From Enterococcus songbeiensis (lineage in GTDB: Bacteria; Bacillota; Bacilli; Lactobacillales; Enterococcaceae), in assembly GCF_005405265.1 (NCBI RefSeq), contig NZ_BJDS01000007.1, positions 1-64,000 on the forward strand: 64,000 bases of DNA, written 5' to 3'. The position numbers and the translations under genes were made by a program. Under the pieces are notes generated by a model that saw only the letters and a list, made by a program, of their open reading frames with translations, made no database searches and had not been told where the DNA came from. The number at the start of each line of letters is the position of its first letter. The stretch's first letter is position 1. Shown piece by piece: positions 25,476 through 36,302 of this stretch.

Positions 25476-25868
25476 ATGGCCTACTTAACGTATGAGGAAT
25501 ACACATCGTTTGGATATTCCGATATCAAACAGGATGAATTTGAAGGCTTGATCCAACGGGTGTGTGACTACCTCGATATTCAAACTCGGAATTTTTATCA
25601 ATTCAATGATTTGGAAACCGACATCGATTTTCGGAAAACAAAATTCAAGAAGGCTGTGGCATTGCAAGTTGAATACATGTATCAAACAGGAGCCACAACT
25701 TCGTTTGAAATCAATACACCTCAAAGTTGGTCAGTGGACGGTATGAGCGTTTCGGAATCTAGTCGTTACAACGCTAGCGGAACGAATGAATCACCGTCTA
25801 TCATTTCAGATGATACCTTAGCGATGCTGTCTGGAACAGGTCTGCTTTTTAGGGGGCTGGGTCAATGA
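25476..25868 (+). CDS. head-tail connector protein (gp15-like)
   Basis: 130 residues from ATG 25476 (GGAGGG upstream). The start AYLTYEEYTSFGYSDI and the DDTLAMLSGTGLLFRGLG end fit the Gram-positive head-tail connector that sits on the portal. It overlaps the next gene by ATGA. Confidence 0.8.
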   Translation: MAYLTYEEYTSFGYSDIKQDEFEGLIQRVCDYLDIQTRNFYQFNDLETDIDFRKTKFKKAVALQVEYMYQTGATTSFEINTPQSWSVDGMSVSESSRYNASGTNESPSIISDDTLAMLSGTGLLFRGLGQ

Positions 25869-26203
25869 GTTATTACCGACTACCGCCGAAAAGAGCATTT
25901 TGCCACTCAATTACCTATAAAAAGAAAAACGGCGAGGATGATTGGGGCAAGCCTATTTACGATGAGACAGTCATCAATTACGTTTGGTTCAATCTCTCAA
26001 CCAAGTTTTCCCACGGTGGCAATGATTCATCAGAGAAAGCGCCGAACGCTTCCGTAACTATGACATACAAATACAGCGGAGAATTGCCGGATTTTGAATT
26101 GAACACGCCAATCTCGTTCAACGGAACAGACTATACTATTGTTCTTTCTAAGCCGCTGATCATCAACGGTCATGAAATCGGTTGGCGCTTGGAGGTGGTT
26201 TGA
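25865..26203 (+). CDS. head closure / minor capsid protein
   Basis: 112 residues, beta-rich, corresponding in order and size to the putative minor capsid protein 1 of TP901/SPP1-type phages that closes the head after packaging. ATGA overlap upstream; its stop overlaps the next ATG. Confidence 0.72.
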   Translation: MSYYRLPPKRAFCHSITYKKKNGEDDWGKPIYDETVINYVWFNLSTKFSHGGNDSSEKAPNASVTMTYKYSGELPDFELNTPISFNGTDYTIVLSKPLIINGHEIGWRLEVV

Positions 26204-26535
26204 TGCCGGGGATTAAAGTTGATCTAAAAGGCGTTCGAGCAAAGCTTTCAGAGAAAAACTTTGAACGTGGTCAATTCGTTATGGCAAACCAAATGTTGAC
26301 GGACATGAACGAGAATTTCGTTCCAATGCGAGAAGGCGATTTGCGAATGGCCAGTGGAGTAGAGCCTGACGGAAGCTCCATCTTTTGGGATTCTGTCTAT
26401 GCTCGTCGTCAATTCTATGCTCCTAGTGGCTGGAACTACACAACGCCTGGAACAGGACCACGTTGGGATCTCAAAGCACGTTCTATTTTTATGTCTGACT
26501 GGCTAGATGCGTTTAAGAAAGGAGCGGGATTGTGA
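26203..26535 (+). CDS. minor capsid / tail-completion protein
   Basis: 110 residues from ATG 26203 (GGAGGTGG upstream). The segment FVPMREGDLRMASGVEPDGSSIFWD and TPGTGPRWDLKA is typical of Minor_capsid_2 proteins, acting at the head-tail interface. Confidence 0.75.
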   Translation: MPGIKVDLKGVRAKLSEKNFERGQFVMANQMLTDMNENFVPMREGDLRMASGVEPDGSSIFWDSVYARRQFYAPSGWNYTTPGTGPRWDLKARSIFMSDWLDAFKKGAGL

Positions 26536-26936
26536 TGGATTTTATCGAACGATTAAAAGATAGCGTCAATGCTATTGAGGACATGCCTATCCGTTGCAGA
26601 ATCGGCTATTTACAGCCGACCGAATCTTTCTGTGTCTATCCGTTGCCTGGAAGCAAAGTAGTTCGAGAATTTTTCGACGGAGTAAAGGACCAGCAACTAA
26701 ATTTTGAGTTTGCAATGAAATCACAGGATCAGCAAAAAATCAGCAACACTTTGTGGCTGGTGCAGAATTATCTCGAAGAACTGTCTAAGCTTGTTAGCTC
26801 AGATGGTTCTTTTGATTTTGATTCAATTTCAATTACAAACAAGCCGTTTATCAATCAATTGGATGATAAACGAAATTACATTTTTTCGCTTGATGTTCAG
26901 GCGAAATTAACAACATATCCGAAAGGGGAAAAATAA
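26535..26936 (+). CDS. minor capsid / tail terminator protein
   Basis: 133 residues from ATG 26535. Position immediately before the major tail protein and size fit Minor_capsid_3/tail-terminator proteins that cap the tail tube. The immediately preceding GTG (26532) is a less likely start. Confidence 0.7.
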   Translation: MDFIERLKDSVNAIEDMPIRCRIGYLQPTESFCVYPLPGSKVVREFFDGVKDQQLNFEFAMKSQDQQKISNTLWLVQNYLEELSKLVSSDGSFDFDSISITNKPFINQLDDKRNYIFSLDVQAKLTTYPKGEK

Positions 26937-26938
26937 AA

Positions 26939-27406
26939 ATGGCAAGAACTAAGAATGCCTTAACGGGCTATTTTATTCAACCGATAACAGAAACGAATAG
27001 AGAAGCTGCAACCGAAGCGGAATGGTTGGAACTAGCTAAATTTATTAGCAATGTAGATGACGCTTCAAATGAAGAATCAGAAGCCACTGGATATTATGAT
27101 GGCGACGGAAATCCTGAAGACGAAGTATTGAGCCACCAACTTGGACATTCTTTTACAGGTTTCTACGATGATTCTGATCCAGCGATGAGTGCTATTGAAG
27201 CAATGATTGGGAAAAATGGTGATGGACGGAAAATTTGGTACAAAGTAGTTAAGCCAACGAAAGATAAGGAACGTGTCGGCAAAGCCACAGTAAAAGAACC
27301 AGTCGCACAGGTTGGTGATGCTACTGCTTTTGGTGATTTTTCTTGCACCATCACATTTGATTCAACACCAGAATGGACACCAGTTACGCCTGTGTCAGAA
27401 GGCTGA
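26939..27406 (+). CDS. major tail protein
   Basis: 155 residues (ARTKNALTGYFIQPI ... GDFSCTITFDSTPEWTPVTPVSEG), tail-tube forming. It is followed immediately by a strong terminator, usual for this highly expressed gene. AAAGGGG lies upstream of ATG 26939. Confidence 0.85.
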   Translation: MARTKNALTGYFIQPITETNREAATEAEWLELAKFISNVDDASNEESEATGYYDGDGNPEDEVLSHQLGHSFTGFYDDSDPAMSAIEAMIGKNGDGRKIWYKVVKPTKDKERVGKATVKEPVAQVGDATAFGDFSCTITFDSTPEWTPVTPVSEG

Positions 27407-27413
27407 AAAAGAT

Positions 27414-27442
27414 CGAGGGAGATTTTTCTCCTTCGTTTTTTT
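27414..27442 (+). terminator. terminator after the major tail protein
   Basis: CGAGGGAGA (27414-27422) pairs with TCTCCTTCG (27427-27435) with one G-U, followed by seven T. Partial readthrough would set a lower level of chaperone and tape-measure expression. Confidence 0.85.
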
Positions 27443-27460
27443 AATTAGGAGGGAAATTAT

Positions 27461-27901
27461 ATGCAATTTGATATTAAAGTTTCGGGTTTTCCGATTACTA
27501 TCGGAAACATTGAATTTTTCTTCGGTACTTCCGTTGAAGAATTAACTCGTTTTTTTGATGTACAGAGCGAAATTGAGGAAAAAGTGAAGCCGTTGCTCCA
27601 AAAACGGGAAAAATTGGAAGTGGATGTAGACAATCTGCAAAAAAGAGATGTCGAAAAACTCATTGATATTTCTAATGATTTGAATGCCCTTCAATACGAT
27701 GCGCTTTTAGGCAATGGATCATACGAAAAAATTTACAAAAAATATCCTGATGCGGTGCAGTTGTTTGATCTCTTTGACCCAATCGCTGAACAAGTTGCGG
27801 AATCAATTGAAAATGATGCAAAGGGTCGAGAAGACAAGCTCGCAGAACGCAAAGCAAACATGCTTAAGAAAAAAGCATTGAAAAACAAGAAAAAGAAGTA
27901 G
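27461..27901 (+). CDS. tail assembly chaperone (gpG-like)
   Basis: 146 residues, a beta N-terminus (FDIKVSGFPITIGNIEFFFG) and a long charged helix ending in poly-Lys. Position between major tail and tape-measure genes identifies the gpG-type chaperone. The next gene is in the same frame with its own ATG, so the usual gpG-T frameshift is not evident. Confidence 0.75.
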   Translation: MQFDIKVSGFPITIGNIEFFFGTSVEELTRFFDVQSEIEEKVKPLLQKREKLEVDVDNLQKRDVEKLIDISNDLNALQYDALLGNGSYEKIYKKYPDAVQLFDLFDPIAEQVAESIENDAKGREDKLAERKANMLKKKALKNKKKK

Positions 27902-27910
27902 GTGGTCTAA

Positions 27911-28474
27911 ATGCGGTTGAACGACCCATTAACCACATCTATTTCTTTTGAGGGCATTTGTTATCCCTTAGATTTGGCGTTTGACAACGTTCTTGATGTT
28001 CTTGATGTGCTAGCAGACAAATCGCTCTTCGATTGGGAACGGATAGACGTTGCTTTAAATTTGACGATTGGAGAAAACGAACTTCCGACAGAAAAACAAA
28101 TCGTTTTGTGGAAAGAAATTTTGAACGATTATATTTTGCTTGGAAAGTCTAAGTCCGTTCCTAAAGATCGCTTAGGCAATCCATTACCAAATTCTATCAA
28201 TAAAAAAAAATCAGTTGATCTCGTGAAAGATGCTAAATATATTTACGCTTCTTTTCGTCAGATTGGCATTAATTTATTTCAAGAACAGGGCAAGCTTTCG
28301 TGGGAAGAATTTCAAGCGTTGCTAGAAAGTTTACCAGATGACGCTATTCTTTCTCGAATAGTTCAGATTCGAGAGTGGCGCCCATCAAAAGGAGATAGCA
28401 AAGAAGAAAAGGAGCGAATGAAATTGCTTCAAGCCAAATACTCCTTAGAAAACGAAAGCGAGGAGGTGGAATAG
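27911..28474 (+). CDS. tail assembly chaperone (gpGT/Gp15-like second protein)
   Basis: 187 residues from ATG 27911 with AGGTGG upstream. The SLFDWERIDVALNLTIGE and LFQEQGKLSWEEFQALLESLPDD segments match Bacteriophage Gp15-type proteins encoded before tape-measure genes. It helps fold or load the tape measure. Confidence 0.75.
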   Translation: MRLNDPLTTSISFEGICYPLDLAFDNVLDVLDVLADKSLFDWERIDVALNLTIGENELPTEKQIVLWKEILNDYILLGKSKSVPKDRLGNPLPNSINKKKSVDLVKDAKYIYASFRQIGINLFQEQGKLSWEEFQALLESLPDDAILSRIVQIREWRPSKGDSKEEKERMKLLQAKYSLENESEEVE

Positions 28475-31141
28475 TTGGCAGATGGAAGCGTAACAATTCT
28501 AGTCGATGTTGATGGAAAAGAAGTAAAAGTCCTCAATAGCGATCTAGACAAACTAACCGGAACCGGGAAAAAGGCTGGTTCGTCCATTAAGGACTTAGCC
28601 GTTTCGATAGGTTTGGTGAAAGTTGCTAGTGCTGTATTTAACTTTGTTAGCGGTGCAGTCAAAGACTTAGCCGGTGAAGCTATTAAAGCTAGCGATAGCA
28701 TGGATAAGTTTAAATCCACTATGCAATTTGCTGGTTTTAGCAATAAAGAAATTGAGAAATCTAGTAAAGCAGTACAAGATTACGCCGATAAAACGGTATA
28801 TGAATTGACTGATGTCGCCAACACAACCGCTCAATTAGCGGCTAACGGTGTTAAAGACTATCAAGGATTAACGGAGGCTGCCGGAAACCTTAATGCAGTA
28901 GCCGGTGGGAATTCCGATACCTTTAAAACCGTTGCGATGATGCTGACACAAACAGCCGGAGCTGGAAAGCTAACAACTGAAAACTGGAACCAATTAGCAG
29001 ATGCCATTCCGGGAGCGAGTGGTATTCTCCAAAAGGCTATGAAGGAAAATGGTGCATATACTGGCAATTTCCGTGACGCTATGGAAAAAGGCATGATTAC
29101 CTCGAATGAATTTAACGAAGCGATTAAAGAGCTCGGGATGACTGATGTTGCAAAAGAAGCAGCTACTTCTACAGCTACATTTGAGGGAGCTTTTGGTTCC
29201 TTGAAAGCAAATGTTGTCAGCGGTATTCAAGATATTATCAACGCTATTGGCAAAGGAAATATCGTTGGAGTAATTAATGATTTTTCTGGTGCTGTTTCAG
29301 ACGGATTCAATTTTATTGTCGAAGGCATTCAAAACGTGCTACCTCATATTCAAAATATGCAAATAGCTTTCACTGATACAGGCGCTTTAGAGGTTTTTAA
29401 AGAGACCTTCGAATCAATAAAAGATGTCGTGGGTAAAGTTGTCGAATCAGTTGCTGGTCAAATACCTAAAATTCAACAAACGATTGAGAATGTATTTAGT
29501 ACAATCGTTCCAATCATATCTAACGCGATTGAAAATTTCAAAGCCAATTTTGAAAACTTTGGCAATATATTCTCGGTAGTTTTGCCGGTGGCCATCGATA
29601 TTTTTACAGGAGTATTAAATACGTTACTCGATTTTGTCGGACCTGCAATCGATGCGTTTATGAATTTTGCTGATGTTTTGCGAACAAACGTCGGCGAATT
29701 TATTACAAATGAATTAGTGCCAGCTATTGAGAATTTTGGAACAATGATTGAAGAAAACAAAGGAATCATCGAGGCTCTGACGGGCGTTGTCGTTGCTGCA
29801 GGAGGAGCTTTTCTTGCATTCAAAGGTTATCTTGCCATTACATCAATAATCAGCACCGTTTCCACAGCAATTACCGTTTTATCTACCGCTTTCACTATTT
29901 TAAGTAATGTCGGTATCGGCGGAGCAATTAAAATGATAGCCGGTTTTATGGGTCCGGTTGGTTGGATAATTGCTGCAATAGGAGCTCTTTTAGCAGCAGT
30001 AATTTACCTATGGAATACTAATGAAGGATTTAGAAATGCCGTTATCGCTGCATGGACTGCTATTATTGCATTCTTACAGCCTGCAATTACATCTATTGCG
30101 GCCTTTATTCAAGAAATTTGGGGATCGGTTGTAGCATGGTGGAACGAAAATCAGCAAACGATTCTTACGACTGTCCAAATGGTATGGGGGGCAATTCAAG
30201 TAGCTTTCCAAATTGCATTAGGTGCCATACAGTTAGCTGTAACAGTTGTTCTTACTGCAATTCAAAATTTCTGGAATACTTGGGGATCAGCCATTATGGC
30301 TTTAGTCCAAGTCGTATGGTCGGCGATTCAGGCAACTTTCCAATCAACACTTAGCACGATTATGGCAGTAGTAAATGGAGTAATGAATCAAATTCGGAAT
30401 GTAATCAATACCGTTATGGGAGTTATCCAAGGAGTAATAAAAATAATCACAGGAGCTATTAAAGGCGACTGGTCACAGGTTTGGGAAGGTATCAAACAAA
30501 TCACTTCTTCAATTTTAGAAGGAATCAAAAATACGATCAGTAATGTTCTTGAAACAGCAAAGGGAATTGTGAACGGAAAAATTGAAGCTATCAAAGGTTT
30601 TTTTAAATCTATTGGGGATATCAATTTGTATGATATAGGAAAAAATATTATACAGGGATTGATTAATGGTATTGGTTCTATGGTTGATGCTGTGAAAAAT
30701 AAAATTTCGGAGGTTGCTGGCAACATCAAAGACAAGATTACCGGAGCGTTAGGTATTCATTCGCCTTCTCGATGGATGAGAGATTATGTCGGGAAGTTCA
30801 TTCCACAAGGGATTGCAGTTGGTATTGATGCGGATGCGGATACAGCCTATAAAGCAATGCGCCAATTATCAGACGGTTTGACGAACAATATAAGTCCTGA
30901 AATGGCACTGGGTACTCGCAACATCGGTGCTGTCAGAGGATATGCAGCAACTAGCCAGATCGTCAATAATACGTATAACACCAACACCAAATCTGATTTG
31001 AAACAGATTATAGACGCTATTCAGCAACGTCCGCTAGTCGTCCAATCAATCTTGGACGGTCAAATAATCGGTAACAGCGTCGATCAAACAAACGGGGCAG
31101 TCTTGAAAAGAAAATTTTATACGAACGGAAGTGGTGCGTAG
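28475..31141 (+). CDS. tail tape-measure protein
   Basis: 888 residues, TTG start after GAGGAGG. The N-terminal helical domain ([43 protein letters not shown]) is followed by several hydrophobic helices (about 450-600), Trp-rich repeats and the common end [17 protein letters not shown]. Its length sets tail length, here medium. It also forms part of the DNA injection channel. Confidence 0.95.
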   Translation: MADGSVTILVDVDGKEVKVLNSDLDKLTGTGKKAGSSIKDLAVSIGLVKVASAVFNFVSGAVKDLAGEAIKASDSMDKFKSTMQFAGFSNKEIEKSSKAVQDYADKTVYELTDVANTTAQLAANGVKDYQGLTEAAGNLNAVAGGNSDTFKTVAMMLTQTAGAGKLTTENWNQLADAIPGASGILQKAMKENGAYTGNFRDAMEKGMITSNEFNEAIKELGMTDVAKEAATSTATFEGAFGSLKANVVSGIQDIINAIGKGNIVGVINDFSGAVSDGFNFIVEGIQNVLPHIQNMQIAFTDTGALEVFKETFESIKDVVGKVVESVAGQIPKIQQTIENVFSTIVPIISNAIENFKANFENFGNIFSVVLPVAIDIFTGVLNTLLDFVGPAIDAFMNFADVLRTNVGEFITNELVPAIENFGTMIEENKGIIEALTGVVVAAGGAFLAFKGYLAITSIISTVSTAITVLSTAFTILSNVGIGGAIKMIAGFMGPVGWIIAAIGALLAAVIYLWNTNEGFRNAVIAAWTAIIAFLQPAITSIAAFIQEIWGSVVAWWNENQQTILTTVQMVWGAIQVAFQIALGAIQLAVTVVLTAIQNFWNTWGSAIMALVQVVWSAIQATFQSTLSTIMAVVNGVMNQIRNVINTVMGVIQGVIKIITGAIKGDWSQVWEGIKQITSSILEGIKNTISNVLETAKGIVNGKIEAIKGFFKSIGDINLYDIGKNIIQGLINGIGSMVDAVKNKISEVAGNIKDKITGALGIHSPSRWMRDYVGKFIPQGIAVGIDADADTAYKAMRQLSDGLTNNISPEMALGTRNIGAVRGYAATSQIVNNTYNTNTKSDLKQIIDAIQQRPLVVQSILDGQIIGNSVDQTNGAVLKRKFYTNGSGA

Positions 31142-31972
31142 ATGAGTAGCTCAGGAGTAGTTGTAAAATTGGGGTTTAGCAACGAAGTTATTGATCTAGC
31201 AGAGCGATACAACATTAAATACACTGACATCAAGCTTGAAGGGCCGGTCCCGAACAACACCTACACACAATTTTCCGGCTCAAACGGTCGCCGTCTTGTT
31301 AATAGCAACATGGATGCCTTTGGGATCATGTTTAATTTTCGTGTGTATACATCTGGTTTAGACGATTCGGTATTGGCAGAAATAGAATTACGGCGCTTGT
31401 TTTTCAAAGAGTCAGAATTTTACTTTTTCTATTCTAAAGAGCCGGGAAAACGATTTAAAGTTTCGGTATCTGCGTTTGATATTGAGCGATCCGCCTCCTT
31501 CATTTTAAAGGTGTCTGCCGAACTTAGTGTTGATTCCGGACACTCGGAATCTATCGCTTCCACACTTTCCAATTTCAGCCTAGATGAAAGCTGGCAATTC
31601 TCACAAGGTTTAGTTTCTGAGGATTACGAATACACTCATCAGACCAGTCGCTTTACGATTTTCAATGCCGGCGATTTCACGATTGATCCAAGAGAAAATT
31701 ACCTGAAAATCAAAATTGAAGGGATGAGCGATGGCGATCTCACGTTGTTCAATGCAACCACTGGTGAGCGATTTATCTACCGTGGTTCACTCAATCCCGT
31801 TAGCGGCGAGACATTAACGCTTGATGGTGTCTACCCTCTAAAAAATGGTATTCACTGTGGGATTGACACAAATCACGGCTTGATCAGTTTAGTGCCTGGC
31901 GAAAATAAAATTGAAATCTCCAACGCTTCACGTATCAAAACGGCGTGGGATTTCCGTTTTCTGTATAAGTAG
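31142..31972 (+). CDS. distal tail protein (Dit)
   Basis: 276 residues starting immediately after the tape-measure stop. Size, position and beta-rich sequence (ASSLN-type insertions absent) fit a Dit hub with an N-terminal ring domain and a galectin-like C-terminal domain (DSGHSESIASTLSNFSLDESWQFSQGL). Confidence 0.82.
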   Translation: MSSSGVVVKLGFSNEVIDLAERYNIKYTDIKLEGPVPNNTYTQFSGSNGRRLVNSNMDAFGIMFNFRVYTSGLDDSVLAEIELRRLFFKESEFYFFYSKEPGKRFKVSVSAFDIERSASFILKVSAELSVDSGHSESIASTLSNFSLDESWQFSQGLVSEDYEYTHQTSRFTIFNAGDFTIDPRENYLKIKIEGMSDGDLTLFNATTGERFIYRGSLNPVSGETLTLDGVYPLKNGIHCGIDTNHGLISLVPGENKIEISNASRIKTAWDFRFLYK

Positions 31973-31980
31973 GTGATGGA

Positions 31981-33000
31981 ATGAGCGATATCGTAATAGC
32001 AAATTTCGAGAAAACCAAAGAAGAGATCCTTGTCGGTGTTGACAGGGACTCTTTTTTTGAAAATTGGCAAGAAAACGAAACGTGGGAAGTCGGCTTTTTG
32101 GTGATGAAAACCAAAGCAAATGCCCATTCATTTGATCTCGTAGACTACGAAAGCTCTGTTTTTTGGAACGGTCAGGAATTTATTATCAAGCAGATGAAAG
32201 ACTACGCGGTCGGCGCACAGCGGTTTAAAGAAGTGATCGCCACACACGTCTATTACACGATCCAAGATGGCTATCAATACGAGCAGATGACAGGGACTTT
32301 CTCTATCAATCAATGTCTATCGCATATCTTTTCAGCAGGAAACCGGGGATTTAGCTATGAAGTAATCAATACGAACGGCGTCTTCAGTCGAATCGAGCAG
32401 GAAAATTTTGGCGATGGAAACTATCTGAAGCTAATCGATGAAGTGTTGTCGGACTACGATGCAGTGGTGATCCCTGATAATAAACACTTGCGGTTTTATC
32501 CGCGGAGTTATTACGGAAATGAAACACAAGAACAGATACGGTACAAGTTTAATACCGATGAAGTCCACTTTGAGATCGATACGTATAGCTTAAAAACACA
32601 GATTCGCGGATTCGGCAAGAAAAAAGAAGACGATAGCTACTATTTTAGCCCAATCACATATACCTCGCCTGAATCGGCTAAATGGGGCATCCGTATTCAA
32701 GATCCCGTGAACGATGATCGATTCACTGTCGCAAGCAGTATGAGTGCGAGACTAAGGCGGGATATCCACGATTATCCGGACATTTCGGGAACGGTGAATA
32801 TCAAATGGGCGATTGATCTAAATCGTGGGGACAAAGTGACGTTTGTCTACGAGCCACTCAATGTTTGTCAGATGATCCAAGTGGTCGGATTGAAAAAATA
32901 TCCATTGGTTCCTAACAAACCGCCAGAGGTAACACTGTCAAACAATAAAAAAACAATGACAAATATTCTTGCAAATTTGCGGAAGAAAGGAGTGTTGTAA
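31981..33000 (+). CDS. tail-associated protein (Tal, short gp27-like form)
   Basis: 339 residues corresponding to the structural N-terminal part of Tal/prophage endopeptidase-tail proteins (baseplate hub, gp27 fold). The C-terminal lytic domain seen in long Tal proteins is absent, so this hub is structural. Adjacent to Dit and the receptor-binding genes. Confidence 0.78.
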   Translation: MSDIVIANFEKTKEEILVGVDRDSFFENWQENETWEVGFLVMKTKANAHSFDLVDYESSVFWNGQEFIIKQMKDYAVGAQRFKEVIATHVYYTIQDGYQYEQMTGTFSINQCLSHIFSAGNRGFSYEVINTNGVFSRIEQENFGDGNYLKLIDEVLSDYDAVVIPDNKHLRFYPRSYYGNETQEQIRYKFNTDEVHFEIDTYSLKTQIRGFGKKKEDDSYYFSPITYTSPESAKWGIRIQDPVNDDRFTVASSMSARLRRDIHDYPDISGTVNIKWAIDLNRGDKVTFVYEPLNVCQMIQVVGLKKYPLVPNKPPEVTLSNNKKTMTNILANLRKKGVL

Positions 33001-34023
33001 TTGGGCTTAATGAAATTAGTAAAAAACGCGATCAGCTCAGAGTGGAAGAAGACGTTTAATGACAATGTCGATTATTTAAATGGATTGGAAACACGAGTTG
33101 ACCAAAGAAATCAGGCAACAAATAAACGGATCGATAATCTCGTGTTGAATGCCGGTGGTGATAGCCCGAATGAAGTCGTGGATGCGCGGGTCAACACTGA
33201 GGGGGTTATCTTTGAAACGCTTCGAGAACGATTAGCCGCTGGGGAGCTGTTAACTAAAGAGGAACTAACACTAGTAAATCAGTTGATCAAAAATCAGAGT
33301 GATGCTATCACTCAGTTAAATTCAACGATTCAAGAACTCTATGGAGGATCTGGCGGCTCGATCTCGTTGTTTGTTTCAGCGGAATTAGGAAACGACACAA
33401 CTGCTGACGGAACAGAAGAAAAACCGTTCAAAACGATTCAAGCGGCAATCAATAGTCTGCCGTTGCTATCCACGAGCCAATTCTATATCTATGTGGAGCC
33501 AGGCGTGTATCTGGAAGATGTCGTGATTTCCAATATCACAAGTGGCAGGCTTGAGATCGTAGCAACGAACCTTTCGGTAGTAGATGCTTCAGTCGGAGAT
33601 ACCGGCGTTTTTGTGAGGTCAGTTATATTCACTGATTGTGGAATGTACTGTGCGGTCAGAGGCTTTACCCAAACGGATGTAGCGAATTCACCGAAAAGTT
33701 TTGTTTATTTTATTGGATCAATGTACGGCGTTGCGGATAAATGCCGGGCGGTTCAAAACACGAAAAATATCGATGGCTATACAGCATTTGGATGGGAGCG
33801 ATGTGTTTCTGGAAATATTTACGGTTGCCACGCTTCAAACCAATATTATGCGCTCAAAGGTACTTTTGGAACGGGCGTGAGAATTTCAAACACCGTTTCA
33901 GGAACAGAAAACAATATAGTATATCGATCAGAAGGATCAACTATTTATCGTGCCACTGGTGCTTCGATCAGCGGTACCACGATGGAATCTAAAACTTATG
34001 GTGGGCAGGTGTTCACGGAATGA
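33001..34023 (+). CDS. baseplate/tail-fibre protein with right-handed beta-helix
   Basis: 340 residues, TTG start with GGAG 8 nt upstream. A coiled-coil N-terminus (about 10-110) leads to a pectate-lyase-like beta-helix (GNDTTADGTEEKPFKTIQAA ... FYIYVEPGVYLEDVVI). This is a typical carbohydrate-binding or -cleaving receptor protein. Substrate unknown. Confidence 0.75.
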   Translation: MGLMKLVKNAISSEWKKTFNDNVDYLNGLETRVDQRNQATNKRIDNLVLNAGGDSPNEVVDARVNTEGVIFETLRERLAAGELLTKEELTLVNQLIKNQSDAITQLNSTIQELYGGSGGSISLFVSAELGNDTTADGTEEKPFKTIQAAINSLPLLSTSQFYIYVEPGVYLEDVVISNITSGRLEIVATNLSVVDASVGDTGVFVRSVIFTDCGMYCAVRGFTQTDVANSPKSFVYFIGSMYGVADKCRAVQNTKNIDGYTAFGWERCVSGNIYGCHASNQYYALKGTFGTGVRISNTVSGTENNIVYRSEGSTIYRATGASISGTTMESKTYGGQVFTE

Positions 34024-36017
34024 ATGAAGATAACAAAATTTTTAAAACAAATGAGATTTCGATTGAGATCAGTCCAGTCAAGAAGACTGTTGATTCACAG
34101 CGGGCTCAGTATTACTCGTACGATGAAAACAGCGGACTCCAACGGATCCACATCCTGAAAGATGGGCAACCACTTGGACTTCCTGAAGGTTCTGAAATCC
34201 GACTTTCTGCTGTGAAACTCAGCGGATCAAAGCAGATGATGATCTACACACCTGAGATCGAGGATCGAGTGAATGGCATCGTTACATTCGTGATCCCGAA
34301 AGAATTCCTCGGCTACAGCGGTCAGATCAGATGTACGCTGTATATTGATTTTTCAAGCGATCAGACGTTGCATGCAGGGTATTTCTACATCAACATGGGA
34401 ATCTCGGACATCGATGCGAATCTGCCTGAATTCAGCGACAGCTACTGGCAACGGTGGACGGACTTTGAATCGGAAGCTACTACTAAAATGCAAGAGTTAG
34501 AGCGACGAATTGACGAGCAAACCGAAATTTTTAATAACGCTGATGTTTACAATAAAACTGAAATCGAAGAAAAGTTAGAACCGTTTGCACTTCGAACGGA
34601 TGTAGCTGAGGTTAGCGCGCAGTTGGCACAAACTGCTAAAAATTACTTGACTCAAACCGACTATGTGGATGAAATCAATAAATTATCAAGTGTTAAAAAT
34701 ATGAATGTAAAATTAGGTAACCAAGCCAACAAAACTTTCAATGTCAACGTTGAACTGTCTTCGAGCAAAATATTAACATACGAGTTCGCTAAAAACGCCA
34801 ACGACGATTACATTTTAGCTCTTGGAGGATACATTGGCACTGCTAATCGCTCGACTAAAATTAGTGATATGGTAAACGCCACTGAAATAGTAGGGGTTGT
34901 TGAAAAAACATATGCTCCAAATTATATAGTCAATGAGGTAGGAACGTATATCACCGCAAACTTCGTCGGCAAGAAGATAACTTTTTACCATTATTGTGAA
35001 AACCGCAGTGGCGTTTGGGAGTTTATTCTGGACGAGGGTACGGGTAGTGAGCGAAAAGTAACGAAAAGTGCCTACAGTGATGTCGCCATGTATAAAGAGA
35101 CTGTCTTGTTTGATGAATTAGAAAAAAAGAATCATACAATTAAAGCAATTTTCAAAGGCGCCGACCCACAAAATCCGCCATCAAGCGGAAACGCTAGAGG
35201 TTATTTCTACTACGGAGGTACACGACCACAAGATACTTTCAGAACGTTTAACGTGTATAACGATGTTTTTGAGGGACAAAAAGACGATGAACTACTATAC
35301 AGCTATTCCAACAAAGATTTTGCTTTTGAAATTAGACCACATGGAAGTGCTGAAGCATACAACTTTGTCCCCGAACATAACGCTGAAGGAAGTGCGTTTA
35401 AGGTATCAGACCCAAAAATTTTAGTTGATGGTGATGAAGTGACAGCATGGCGTGATGATTCTTTTATGCTTGATGTGGGTACAGTGCAGTTGGTTCAGCA
35501 CGTGAAAGGTTATCATTTATCAGATTTAAATAATCCACTTATGGAGATAATCACCTATCACACAATAAAGAATGGTGTTTTAGATATAAAGGGAAAAGTA
35601 AAATTTTTAAGGGCTACGGAAGTTAAAAACGGTTATGGCATGATGTTTCCGTATTGGGCGAGTTTTGGTGATATTATCAAGACCTCAACGGGCAACGCAT
35701 ATGCAATTAAAAAAACGGGTTATGAAATTGAGAATTGGCAAGAAACAGATGATGTAAAGTCTATCGCCGTTTTGAATACAAGTGGTAAGGATAATTTGGC
35801 TTTAGCTATCACTTTTGACAATTTTAACCAAACGATGAGAAAAGGCGAAGAAGGCAGAGGGAATCCTTTCAGTTGGATTGAACATAGAAGTTCTTCTATG
35901 GGTAAAATCTACCATAAGCAATTTGAAAATGTTGTTATACAAGTGAACTACGAGTATAGGTTTGGTGGGCGATTTGCTGTTTCTTATGTCAATGACATTG
36001 GGCAATTTATTAGCTAG
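34020..36017 (+). CDS. BppU-type upper baseplate / receptor-binding protein
   Basis: 665 residues. The N-terminal domain (1-150, YSYDENSGLQRIHILKDGQPL ... LHAGYFYINMGISDID) is the BppU fold that attaches to Dit. A coiled-coil region (about 155-230) and large unrecognised C-terminal domains follow, likely the host-recognition part. ATGA overlap with the fibre gene. Confidence 0.8.
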   Translation: MNEDNKIFKTNEISIEISPVKKTVDSQRAQYYSYDENSGLQRIHILKDGQPLGLPEGSEIRLSAVKLSGSKQMMIYTPEIEDRVNGIVTFVIPKEFLGYSGQIRCTLYIDFSSDQTLHAGYFYINMGISDIDANLPEFSDSYWQRWTDFESEATTKMQELERRIDEQTEIFNNADVYNKTEIEEKLEPFALRTDVAEVSAQLAQTAKNYLTQTDYVDEINKLSSVKNMNVKLGNQANKTFNVNVELSSSKILTYEFAKNANDDYILALGGYIGTANRSTKISDMVNATEIVGVVEKTYAPNYIVNEVGTYITANFVGKKITFYHYCENRSGVWEFILDEGTGSERKVTKSAYSDVAMYKETVLFDELEKKNHTIKAIFKGADPQNPPSSGNARGYFYYGGTRPQDTFRTFNVYNDVFEGQKDDELLYSYSNKDFAFEIRPHGSAEAYNFVPEHNAEGSAFKVSDPKILVDGDEVTAWRDDSFMLDVGTVQLVQHVKGYHLSDLNNPLMEIITYHTIKNGVLDIKGKVKFLRATEVKNGYGMMFPYWASFGDIIKTSTGNAYAIKKTGYEIENWQETDDVKSIAVLNTSGKDNLALAITFDNFNQTMRKGEEGRGNPFSWIEHRSSSMGKIYHKQFENVVIQVNYEYRFGGRFAVSYVNDIGQFIS

Positions 36018-36059
36018 TGGAACCAAACTGTGAACTAACTGAAAACAAAATGAAAGCGA

Positions 36060-36086
36060 GGTAGCCGAGAAATCGGCTGCCTTTTT
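36060..36086 (+). terminator. terminator after the baseplate genes
   Basis: GGTAGCCGA (36060-36068) pairs with TCGGCTGCC (36073-36081), loop GAAA, then TTTTT. Confidence 0.88.
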
Positions 36087-36110
36087 ATATTGAGAAAAGG
36101 AGAGTGAGAA

Positions 36111-36299
36111 ATGAGTAAATAGGAAATTAAAACAAGATCTACAGAAAGTTTCCAACAAGCGACTAGTGACTTCTGGGGTGCTTTAGGGTGTCACTTAAGG
36201 GGGATTACAGTGCATGAGTTGGGAATGGTTAGTAGGTTTGTTAATTGGAAATTAAGGAGCAGGCGTAAGCTTGTTCCTTTTATTTTGGAAAGTTGGTGA
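36111..36299 (+). pseudogene. possible decayed small phage gene
   Basis: AAGGAG precedes ATG 36111, but codon 4 is TAG; the frame then stays open to 36299. In this position Gram-positive phages often carry a tiny XkdX-like protein. The remaining sequence has no clear protein character, so this is a relic at best. Confidence 0.25.
36256..36285 (+). terminator. terminator-like hairpin before the lysis genes
   Basis: GGAGCAGGC (36256-36264) pairs with GCTTGTTCC (36269-36277) with G-U pairs, then TTTTATTTT. Confidence 0.6.
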
Positions 36300-36302
36300 G
36301 TT

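Noticed and set aside
27461..28474. gpG-gpGT programmed frameshift in tail chaperones
   Set aside because: The two genes are in the same frame with a stop between them and a separate ATG with ribosome site; no slip could join them.
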